Assembly (NCBI GenBank): GCA_046734795.1
Contig: JBKPRX010000021.1
Span: 1 to 11,734 of the forward strand
From: JBKPRX01 sp046734795
Lineage (GTDB): Bacteria; Actinomycetota; Thermoleophilia; Gaiellales; Gaiellaceae
Reading direction: 5' to 3'
DNA length: 11,734 nt
Shown: positions 6,298-11,734 of the stretch, piece after piece
Position numbering within the stretch: the first letter of the stretch is position 1
How the letters are laid out: every line of letters begins with the position of its first letter
Program-made: the position numbers and the translations under genes
Notes under the pieces: generated by a model
What the model was told of the DNA's origin: nothing
Database searches by the model: none
What the model saw: only the letters and a program-made list of their open reading frames with translations

Positions 6298-6845
6298 GTG
6301 CGCTCTCGCTGGGCTGCCTTGTACTCGCGCTTCCAGCTCTGATACTCGAGCAGCCGCTCGGGCGAGTCGACGTCGCCGAGCGTCGGATGATCAGGCGTGA
6401 GCTCTTGCGCGGACTCGACGCCGAAGCGCTTTGCAAGCACCGAGCCGAGCGCCTTCACCTTCATCTCGCCGAAGCCCGGCAGCGCGGCGATGCGCGCGCG
6501 GAGCTCGCCGCCGTCGACGTCACGCCAGAGGCGCGCGGCGTCGCCGCCGTACTCGTCGACGACGATGCGTGCAAGTTCCTGCACGCGCTTCGCCATCGAG
6601 CCGGGGAAGCGGTGGATCGCCGGCGGTTCGCGAAAAAGTTGCTCGAGGTGTTCGGGATCCGCATCCGCCACCGCGCGCGGCTCGATGCTGCCGAGACGCT
6701 GCTTGAGCTTCAACGGTCCGAGAAACGCGATCGGGACCGGAACCTGTTGGTCGAGTGCGAAACCCACGAGCAGCGCGAACGGATCGCGCGCGATCAGCTC
6801 GTTCGCCTCGTCGTTCTCGGTGAAGAAAAGGCGGTCGGTCTCCAT
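6294..6845 (-). CDS. HhH-GPD-type base-excision-repair-like protein
   Basis: A 183-residue helix-hairpin-helix protein resembling the actinobacterial HhH-GPD family. Visible are LLVGFALDQQVPVPIAFLGP (26-44, the conserved DQQV segment) and the hairpin LPGFGEMKVKAL (122-133), with downstream LLEYQSWKREYKAAQ. Members are presumed DNA glycosylase-fold proteins acting on damaged bases. However, aligning the hairpin on endonuclease III, the catalytic-Lys position falls on Met128, there is no Asp about 18 residues later, and the protein has no cysteine, so no iron-sulfur cluster. Its activity is therefore uncertain. The start is ATG 6845 (METDRLFFTENDEA). Further in-frame starts upstream add 27 unconserved residues and are rejected. 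The stop TGA overlaps the CTG of the PLD gene, implying translational coupling. Confidence 0.82.
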   Translation of the reverse strand: METDRLFFTENDEANELIARDPFALLVGFALDQQVPVPIAFLGPLKLKQRLGSIEPRAVADADPEHLEQLFREPPAIHRFPGSMAKRVQELARIVVDEYGGDAARLWRDVDGGELRARIAALPGFGEMKVKALGSVLAKRFGVESAQELTPDHPTLGDVDSPERLLEYQSWKREYKAAQRERT

Positions 6846-6852
6846 CGCGTGA

Positions 6853-6858
6853 ATCGTA
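6853..6858 (-). promoter_or_regulatory. Candidate -10 box of a leaderless transcript (HhH gene)
   Basis: Minus-strand TACGAT fits TAnnnT and ends 7 bases before the ATG at 6845, placing a likely transcription start on the A of the start codon. No Shine-Dalgarno lies between. No clear -35 is seen at 16-18 bases, which is common in actinobacterial promoters. Confidence 0.4.
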
Positions 6859-6922
6859 ACGCGCGGGATCCGGCACGAAGATGTGACGATCTCGACACCG
6901 AGGGTGATGTAGATCACCATCA

Positions 6923-7006
6923 CCATCGACAGCCATCAACCGCGACATCGACCGCCATCGACGGCTTTATGGGGGATTTGCACCTGATGGACACGGCGTC
7001 GATGGC
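6923..7006. repeat. Repeated CATCGAC words with an inverted copy
   Basis: CATCGAC occurs at 6924-6930, 6946-6952 and 6956-6962, with near copies CATCACC (6918-6924) and CATCAAC (6934-6940). An inverted copy GTCGATGG is at 6998-7005. The pair GCCATCGACG (6954-6963) and CGTCGATGGC (6997-7006) forms a 10-bp perfect inverted repeat with a 33-base spacer. It lies between the divergent HhH gene and the small membrane-protein gene, so it could be an operator cluster or a degenerate short-sequence repeat. Confidence 0.4.
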
Positions 7007-7029
7007 TCGTTTGCATCGCCGGCCGCGAG

Positions 7030-7037
7030 GGTAGACA
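7030..7037 (+). promoter_or_regulatory. GGTAGACA box 6 bases before the GTG start
   Basis: GGTAGACA is followed by 6 bases and then GTGCCG, the start of the small membrane protein. The same box at the same distance precedes GTGCCG of the gene at 8833. It may be a -10-type element of a leaderless promoter, or a recruitment site; the terminal A departs from TAnnnT. Confidence 0.35.
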
Positions 7038-7043
7038 GGCGAC

Positions 7044-7211
7044 GTGCCGAATCCGCACGACATGCCTGATGTGGTCGAGAAAGCCGTCGAGGGCCGCGAC
7101 GCGAAGACCCCGATCTACCTCCAGATCGGCGTCGTCGGGATCGTCGCGCTTGCGGTGATCGTCATCCTCGCGATCGCGTTCCCGCTGTATTACGCCTTGG
7201 GCGGCAAGTAA
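7044..7211 (+). CDS. Small single-pass membrane protein (55 residues), unknown function
   Basis: I do not recognise the family. The GTG-initiated frame 7044-7211 ends in TAA and gives a 55-residue peptide. A polar, charged N-terminus (residues 1-26, MPNPHDMPDVVEKAVEGRDA onward) is followed by a strongly hydrophobic helix at about 27-50 (GVVGIVALAVIVILAIAFPLYY) and a short LGGK tail; by charge the C-terminus may lie on either side. An in-frame ATG at 7062 is a second possible start. The ribosome site is weak (AGG 4 bases before GTG), but a GGTAGACA box precedes it. It is convergent with the DUF1326 gene, with only three bases between their stops. Length, composition and clean start/stop make it a real gene probably missed by length cutoffs. 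Confidence 0.65.
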   Translation: MPNPHDMPDVVEKAVEGRDAKTPIYLQIGVVGIVALAVIVILAIAFPLYYALGGK

Positions 7212-7214
7212 GCC

Positions 7215-7820
7215 TCAGCCGGCGTACGAGAACGAACTCGCAAACGCGCACTTGCCGCTGAGCTCCCAGGCAAAGGGCGCGTCGTCGACGACGAAGCGAT
7301 CGGCGTACAGCTCGATCCCCGGCTGCTCGTAGCCGGGGATCCCGCACGCGACGGGTTCGTCCGACTCCACTGGTCGGTCCGCGCGGAGCTCGACGACCTC
7401 GCCGACTCGTAGCTCGTGGCTGTCGCCGTCATGGCGGAGCTCGATCGTGCGCGGCCGGACTTCGACAAGGTTCGAAGCCTTCCTAACCCACGGCAGTACC
7501 GCGACATGACCGCCGCCGACGCGGCCGAGGAAGAGATCCGCCAGCGCGTCGCGTTGCGAATCGTCACCGCGCGCGTCGACGTAGAGCACGAACGTCCACG
7601 GTGAGCCCGGCTCGTCGTCGTCGTACCGGCAGGCGAGCGCGGTCGCGAGGCCACTCACGTCGACGCCCGCCACTTCGCCGGACTCGATGTGCCAGCTGAG
7701 GACGCCGAAGCAAATCCCGTTCGTCGATCGCCCGCCCGCGACGCCGCCGACCATGCGGCACGGGCAGATCGCGTCGCAGTTGCACGATTCGAAGTAGGAG
7801 CCGCTGACCGAGTAACCCAT
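7215..7820 (-). CDS. DUF1326 family protein with CxCx3CxC motif
   Basis: A 201-residue protein of the DUF1326 family, shown by its N-terminal VSGSYFESCNCDAICPC, with Cys13, Cys15, Cys19 and Cys21. The family function is unknown; the cysteine cluster suggests metal binding or redox chemistry. The middle LPWVRKASNLVEVRPRTIEL and the C-terminal APFAWELSGKCAFASSFSYA match the family's beta-rich layout. There is no signal peptide. The start ATG 7820 follows the monooxygenase stop by 11 bases, and AGGA at about 9-base spacing lies upstream, so it is the last gene of the operon. The gene ends 3 bases from the convergent small membrane-protein gene. Confidence 0.85.
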   Translation of the reverse strand: MGYSVSGSYFESCNCDAICPCRMVGGVAGGRSTNGICFGVLSWHIESGEVAGVDVSGLATALACRYDDDEPGSPWTFVLYVDARGDDSQRDALADLFLGRVGGGHVAVLPWVRKASNLVEVRPRTIELRHDGDSHELRVGEVVELRADRPVESDEPVACGIPGYEQPGIELYADRFVVDDAPFAWELSGKCAFASSFSYAG

Positions 7821-7831
7821 TCGCGGAGATC

Positions 7832-8833
7832 CTACGACGCGGAGCCGTCGGCGAACGCTGTTGCGACGAGCTCGTACGAGCGCTTCCGCTGCTCGTGCTC
7901 GTACGTGATCGTGAGGACGATCGCTTCTTCGGCGCCATACGCGCTCGTCACGTCCTCGATCCCTCGGCGCACCCTCTCCGGCGAGCCGACGATCATGCGG
8001 CGCCCGCTCGGCGGCCGGCCGCGCTCCTCGAAGTAGCGAACCGCCTTCTCGACCGGCGGAATCTGAATCGGCATCCCCTGGCGGAGGAGCGCGAACGACA
8101 TGCGGCTGCTCGAGGCAAGCGCTTCCGCCTCCTCGTCGGTGTCGGCGCAGACGGCGCTGACACCGACTGCGAGCCGCGGTGCTTCGATCTCGCCGGGCTG
8201 GAACCGCGTGCGATAGAGCTCTGCGATCTCGGCGCCGTGCGGATTGATGAAATCGGCAAACGCGTACGGCAATCCGAGCGTGCCCGCCCAGATCGCGCTG
8301 TCGCGCGACGAGCCGAGGAGCCAGACATCCGGCGCTTCCGGCCGGCCCGGCAACACGGTCAGGCGGTGCCACGGATGTTCTTCGGGAACGCGCCCGCGCA
8401 GGAAGGCGACGAGCTCTTGCACTTGTTCCGGAAAGTCGTTTGCGAACGGGACGCCGCGCACGCGTTGCAACGCGACCGCAGTCTCTGCGTCACCACCGGG
8501 CGCGCGGCCAAGGGCAAGATCGATGCGCCCCGGATAGAGGCCGCTGAGCACGCTGAACGTCTCCGCGACCTTGAACGCACTGTAGTACGGAAGCATCACG
8601 CCGCCGCTGCCGACACGAATGCGCTCGGTCGCCCCTGCGACCGGGCCGATGAGCGCCTCAGGGCTCGTGCCCGCAAGCGACGGAAGCCCGTGATGCTCCG
8701 CGAGCCAGTAGCGCGTGTAGCCGAGCCGGTCGACGTGCGCTGCCAGGTCGAGCGTGTTCCGCAGCGCCTGCGAGCCCGTCGATCCTTCGACGATCGGAGA
8801 CTGGTCGAGCACGCTGAGGCGGAGCTCCGGCAC
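7832..8833 (-). CDS. LLM-class flavin-dependent oxidoreductase, MsnO8/YhbW-like
   Basis: A 333-residue monooxygenase-like TIM barrel. LSVLDQSPIVEG at the N-terminus, WLAEHHGLP (43-51), GSGGVMLP (75-82) and PGRIDLALGRAPGG (101-114) are hallmarks of the bacterial luciferase-like MsnO8 subgroup. VWLLGSSRDSAIWA and GSPERVRRGI fall in the phosphate/flavin-binding C-terminal half. It should use reduced flavin (FMN or F420) in the cytoplasm; the substrate is unknown. The length is normal and the N-terminus complete. The start is GTG 8833 (GTGCCG), preceded by GGTAGACA 6 bases upstream and no strong Shine-Dalgarno; AGGT at 11-base spacing is weak. It sits 38 bases after the DUF1206 gene and 11 bases before DUF1326 in one operon. 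Confidence 0.92.
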   Translation of the reverse strand: MPELRLSVLDQSPIVEGSTGSQALRNTLDLAAHVDRLGYTRYWLAEHHGLPSLAGTSPEALIGPVAGATERIRVGSGGVMLPYYSAFKVAETFSVLSGLYPGRIDLALGRAPGGDAETAVALQRVRGVPFANDFPEQVQELVAFLRGRVPEEHPWHRLTVLPGRPEAPDVWLLGSSRDSAIWAGTLGLPYAFADFINPHGAEIAELYRTRFQPGEIEAPRLAVGVSAVCADTDEEAEALASSSRMSFALLRQGMPIQIPPVEKAVRYFEERGRPPSGRRMIVGSPERVRRGIEDVTSAYGAEEAIVLTITYEHEQRKRSYELVATAFADGSAS

Positions 8834-8839
8834 GCCGAA

Positions 8840-8847
8840 TGTCTACC
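8840..8847 (-). promoter_or_regulatory. GGTAGACA box 6 bases before the GTG start (monooxygenase)
   Basis: Read on the minus strand, GGTAGACA is followed by TTCGGC and GTGCCG. The identical octamer and spacing are found at 7030-7037 before the small membrane protein. It could drive a separate leaderless transcript of the monooxygenase within the operon. Confidence 0.35.
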
Positions 8848-8871
8848 TGGTCGACGGGGCCCGACGACTCG

Positions 8872-9750
8872 CTACTGATTTGCCGAGACGTCGCGGTACC
8901 GCGCGTCGACGAAGCAGTACACGGCATAGGCGACGAGACCCGCCGCCGTGAGGCCGAGCAGGAACGGTCCGTAGCTCGCGGCCGCGAGCTTCTGCAGCGC
9001 GCCGTCGATGCCGACCGCCTCTTTCGGGTCGTACTCGACCGCAGCCTTGAAGACGAAGACGCCGATCATTCCGAACACGATCGCGCGCGCGAGGTGGCCG
9101 ACGAATCCGGCGCGCCCGCCCCAGCGCCGGGCATCGCTTCCCATCTCGCCCGTGCGCCACTTCTCCTCGAAGTTTCGGGTGATCGCGCGGTAGAGGTTCC
9201 AAAGCCCGACGCCGAAGATCACGATGCCCGCGATCGCGACGAGCCACGTGCCGGCCGGCCAGGAGAGAACCGTCGCTGTCGTCTTGTGCGCCTTCTCGCT
9301 CTGCGACTCCGATTGCTCATCGCCGAGCAAGAGCTTGACCGCGGAGTACGCGAGGCTCCCGTAGATCACGGCGCGACCGATGTAGCCCGCGCGCTTGCCC
9401 CATTTCTTGGCCGCGGCTTTCTTCTCGTCCTCGTCGCTGTCCTCGCGCTCGGCGAACGCCTGCACGATCCGCCAGAGCGCGTAGGCGGCGAAGCCGAGCG
9501 CAAGGAGAACGAGCGCGATCCCGCCGAGCGTGTTGCCGGCGAGCGTATGGAGCGCGCCTTCGCGGCTCGTCGCCTTGCCGCCGGCGCCCGCCGCGAGTGC
9601 GATCGCGAGGCCGCCGACGATCGCATACGAGACGCCTTTCGCGACGAGGCCGGTTCGCGCGATTGCCGCGTAGAGGCCGCTGCCGCTCTCCGCCTCCGCA
9701 CGCGCCTCGCGAACGGAACCCCGCCGGGCAAGTCGTTGGTCTACGGACAT
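8872..9750 (-). CDS. DUF1206 family six-helix membrane protein
   Basis: A 292-residue integral membrane protein with about six transmembrane helices (approximately 38-56, 76-97, 122-142, 168-188, 214-236 and 261-281). The three helix pairs are internally repeated: each pair starts with a glycine-rich, arginine-containing segment (ARTGLVAKGV, KRAGYIGRAV, GRAGFVGHLA), the hallmark of DUF1206. A charged loop EREDSDEDEKKAAAKK (101-116) separates the first pair from the rest. Family function is unknown. The start is ATG 9750 (MSVDQRLARR); the frame is open further upstream but that sequence is not family-like and overlaps the divergent helicase. No clear Shine-Dalgarno is seen. It leads the operon with the monooxygenase and DUF1326 genes. 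Confidence 0.9.
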   Translation of the reverse strand: MSVDQRLARRGSVREARAEAESGSGLYAAIARTGLVAKGVSYAIVGGLAIALAAGAGGKATSREGALHTLAGNTLGGIALVLLALGFAAYALWRIVQAFAEREDSDEDEKKAAAKKWGKRAGYIGRAVIYGSLAYSAVKLLLGDEQSESQSEKAHKTTATVLSWPAGTWLVAIAGIVIFGVGLWNLYRAITRNFEEKWRTGEMGSDARRWGGRAGFVGHLARAIVFGMIGVFVFKAAVEYDPKEAVGIDGALQKLAAASYGPFLLGLTAAGLVAYAVYCFVDARYRDVSANQ

Positions 9751-9763
9751 CGGAAGGACAACG

Positions 9764-9775
9764 CCGCACGTGCGG
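9764..9775. promoter_or_regulatory. 12-bp perfect palindrome in the divergent DUF1206/Lhr region
   Basis: CCGCACGTGCGG is self-complementary, centred on CACGTG, and ends 13 bases before the DUF1206 ATG and 38 bases before the helicase ATG. It is in the only 63-base region able to hold both promoters, so it may be an operator for a dimeric regulator. Chance occurrence is possible in GC-rich DNA. Confidence 0.4.
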
Positions 9776-9801
9776 AAAGAGGTGCGCCCTGGGGCCGTCA
9801 G

Positions 9802-9807
9802 TAAGCT
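9802..9807 (+). promoter_or_regulatory. Candidate -10 box of a leaderless helicase transcript
   Basis: TAAGCT fits TAnnnT and ends 6 bases before the ATG at 9814, with only GGCGAG between. No Shine-Dalgarno and no clear -35 are visible, so this is suggestive only. Confidence 0.35.
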
Positions 9808-9813
9808 GGCGAG

Positions 9814-11734
9814 ATGGCGCCGCTCGACCTCTTCAGCCCTGAGACGCGGGCCTGGTTCGAGCGCGCATTCGAGGCGCCCACTCCCGCCCAGGCGCTCGGC
9901 TGGCCGGCGATCGCAAGCGGAAAGCACACGCTGATCCAGGCGCCGACGGGCTCCGGAAAGACGCTCGCGGCGTTCCTCTATGCGATCGACCATTTGAATG
10001 CGTCGCCGAGCGACGGCCTACGCGTTCTCTATGTCTCGCCGCTCAAAGCACTCAACTACGACGTCGAGCGGAACCTCCGCGCGCCGCTTGCCGGGCTCCA
10101 GTCACAGCTCCGCGTCGCGGTGCGGACCGGCGACACGCCGCAGAAGGCGCGCGCAGCGATGCTCCGCGAGCCGCCGGACATCCTGATCACGACACCCGAG
10201 TCGCTCTTCCTGATGCTGACCTCGCAAGCGCGCGGGATGCTCGCGTCGGTCGAGACGGTGATCGTCGACGAGGTGCACGCCGTCGCCGGCACGAAGCGCG
10301 GCGCGCATCTCGCGCTGTCGCTGGAGCGCCTGCAACGCGTCGCGCGCGAACCGATCCAGCGCATCGGCTTGTCCGCGACGCAACGACCGCTCGAAGAGAT
10401 CGGCCGCTTCGTCTCCGGCGGCCGGCCGATCCAGGTCGTCGATGCAGGCGTCGCGAAGGAGCTCGACCTGCAGGTCGTCGTGCCGCTCGACGACATGCGG
10501 TCGCCGACCGAGCAGCAATCCATCTGGCCGTCGATCTACCCGGAGGTCCTGCGGCTCGTGCGCGAGCACCGCTCGACGATCGTCTTCGTCAACAACCGTC
10601 GCCTCGCCGAGCGTCTTGCGCTGCGCCTCAACGAGTTGGCCGAGGAAGAGATCGCGCGCGCGCATCACGGGTCCCTCGCGCGCGAACAGCGGGTCGAGGT
10701 CGAGGAGCTGTTGAAGCGCGGCGAGATCCCGTGCCTCGTCGCGACCTCGTCGCTCGAGCTCGGAATCGACATGGGCGCCGTCGATCTCGTCATCCAGGTC
10801 GAGTCGCCGAAGTCGGTCGCGCGCGGCCTGCAGCGTGTCGGCCGTGCGGGGCATGAGCTGCATGCCGTGTCGAAGGGCCGGATCTTCCCGAAGTTCCGCG
10901 CCGACCTGCTCGAGGCCGCGGTCGTCGTGCAGCTGATGCGCGAGGGCCGGATCGAGGAGACGGCGATTCCGCGCAACCCGCTCGACGTGCTCGCGCAGCA
11001 GATCGTCGCGATCTGCGCCGACGAGGAGATCGACGTCACCGAGCTGCACTCACTCGTGCGCCGTGCGTATCCGTTTGCGGATCTCTCGCGCCAGCAGCTC
11101 GACAACGTCCTGGACATGCTCGCGGGCCGGTATCCGTCGGACGAGTTCGCCGAGCTCCGCCCGCGCATCGTGTGGGATCGCACGGCGGGCGTGATCCGCG
11201 GCCGTCAAGGCGCGCGCAAGCTCGCGGTGACGAACGCCGGCACGATCCCCGATCGCGGCCTTTACGGCGTTCACCTCGTCGACGGAGGCGGGCGCGTCGG
11301 CGAGCTCGACGAGGAAATGGTCTACGAAGCGCGCGCGGGCCAGGTGTTCCTGCTCGGCGCGAGCTCGTGGCGGATCGAAGAGATCACCCGCGACCGCGTG
11401 CTGGTCTCGCCCGCGCCCGGCGTGCCCGGGGCGGTTCCGTTCTGGAAGGGCGAGGGCGTCGGCCGGCCCTACGAGCTCGGCGAAGAGATCGGCCGGTTCT
11501 CGCGCGCCACTCTCGCGGCAAACCGTCAGTCCGTGACGCGCCGACTCGTCGAAGAAATCGGCCTCGACGAGCGCGCCGCGGCGAACCTGATGACGTTCCT
11601 CGAAGAGCAGCAGGCCGCGACGGGCGTCGTACCTTCCGATCGAACCGTCCTCGTCGAGCGGTTCCGCGACGAGATCGGCGACTGGCGCGTCTGCATCCTG
11701 ACGCCCTTCGGCGCGCGAGTGCACGCACCGTGGG
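9814..11734 (+). CDS. lhr: Lhr-type ATP-dependent helicase, 3'-truncated
   Basis: A superfamily 2 helicase open to the end of the window; 640 residues are visible and the C-terminus is missing. Motifs in order: Q-motif-like PTPAQ (22-26), Walker A APTGSGKT (43-50), motif Ia SPLKALNYD, TTPES (126-130), DEVH box (152-155), motif III SAT (187-189), FVNNRR, motif V ATSSLELGID (310-319) and motif VI QRVGRAGH (340-347). Downstream are the Lhr-core features, LGASSWRIEEI and PFWKGEGVGRP, expected in the winged-helix part. Lhr proteins are 3'-to-5' DNA/RNA-DNA helicases linked in mycobacteria to DNA-damage response. Actinobacterial Lhr proteins reach about 1500 residues, and the shorter core form about 850; which this is cannot be seen. 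The start is ATG 9814. Confidence 0.93.
   Translation, partial: MAPLDLFSPETRAWFERAFEAPTPAQALGWPAIASGKHTLIQAPTGSGKTLAAFLYAIDHLNASPSDGLRVLYVSPLKALNYDVERNLRAPLAGLQSQLRVAVRTGDTPQKARAAMLREPPDILITTPESLFLMLTSQARGMLASVETVIVDEVHAVAGTKRGAHLALSLERLQRVAREPIQRIGLSATQRPLEEIGRFVSGGRPIQVVDAGVAKELDLQVVVPLDDMRSPTEQQSIWPSIYPEVLRLVREHRSTIVFVNNRRLAERLALRLNELAEEEIARAHHGSLAREQRVEVEELLKRGEIPCLVATSSLELGIDMGAVDLVIQVESPKSVARGLQRVGRAGHELHAVSKGRIFPKFRADLLEAAVVVQLMREGRIEETAIPRNPLDVLAQQIVAICADEEIDVTELHSLVRRAYPFADLSRQQLDNVLDMLAGRYPSDEFAELRPRIVWDRTAGVIRGRQGARKLAVTNAGTIPDRGLYGVHLVDGGGRVGELDEEMVYEARAGQVFLLGASSWRIEEITRDRVLVSPAPGVPGAVPFWKGEGVGRPYELGEEIGRFSRATLAANRQSVTRRLVEEIGLDERAAANLMTFLEEQQAATGVVPSDRTVLVERFRDEIGDWRVCILTPFGARVHAPW

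Noticed and set aside
6911..6927. Stretch that would encode four histidines in one frame, resembling a tag
   Set aside because: Only four codons, within a repeat region with no supported gene there. It is not a cloning remnant by any other sign.
7895..8878. 327-residue + strand frame opposite the monooxygenase
   Set aside because: Shadow of the LLM gene, with biased composition and no recognisable motif.
8839..9804. 321-residue + strand frame opposite DUF1206
   Set aside because: Highly charged, Arg/Glu/Asp-rich antisense artifact; the minus strand shows clear transmembrane repeats.
10102..11724. Two antisense frames opposite the helicase
   Set aside because: They lie on the opposite strand from all helicase motifs and have the usual shadow composition.

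Overview
The window looks like a chromosomal segment of a high-GC Gram-positive bacterium. The GC-rich base use, strong third-position G/C, GTG and TTG starts, and actinobacteria-typical families (an HhH-GPD protein of the actinobacterial type, DUF1206, Lhr helicase) point to Actinobacteria. The flavor is close to Thermoleophilia (Gaiella or Solirubrobacter relatives), but that placement is an inference from style, not a marker gene. Coding density is very high: no gap exceeds 200 bases, and I saw no tRNA, rRNA, insertion sequence or CRISPR array.

Layout: (1) Bases 1-963 (+) hold the 3' part of a luciferase-like flavin-dependent oxidoreductase. It is followed by a 179-base gap with two strong, overlapping and mutually exclusive inverted repeats. 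(2) Bases 1143-4250 (+) form a tight four-gene catabolic operon: acyl-CoA dehydrogenase, an extradiol ring-cleaving dioxygenase of the MhqO/MhqA/PcpA type, an MhqD-like alpha/beta-hydrolase, and a hotdog thioesterase. The last three overlap and are probably translationally coupled. (3) Bases 6845-4251 (-) run tail-to-tail against that operon: an HhH-GPD-type DNA-repair-like protein, a two-HKD phospholipase-D-family protein whose only plausible full-length start is a CTG overlapping the upstream stop, and a secreted protein of unknown function. (4) Bases 6846-7211 hold a short regulatory region with repeated CATCGAC words and a 55-residue single-pass membrane protein. (5) Bases 9750-7215 (-) are a second operon: a six-helix DUF1206 membrane protein, an MsnO8/YhbW-like flavin monooxygenase, and a DUF1326 protein with a CxCx3CxC motif. 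(6) From 9814 (+) to beyond the window runs a large Lhr-type helicase, divergent from DUF1206 across a 63-base gap holding a 12-base perfect palindrome.

How they work together: the + strand operon is consistent with aromatic (hydroquinone-like) ring opening followed by ester and thioester handling and acyl-CoA oxidation. The HhH-GPD/PLD pair and the Lhr helicase are both nucleic-acid-associated families, but they are in separate transcription units. Several genes lack a clear Shine-Dalgarno and instead carry a TA-containing hexamer 6-7 bases before the start codon, suggesting leaderless transcripts. The items most worth following are the non-canonical start of the PLD gene coupled to an HhH protein lacking the usual catalytic Lys/Asp, the nested hairpins before the acyl-CoA dehydrogenase, and the shared GGTAGACA-N6-GTG box. 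I do not see clear proof of a wholly new system.
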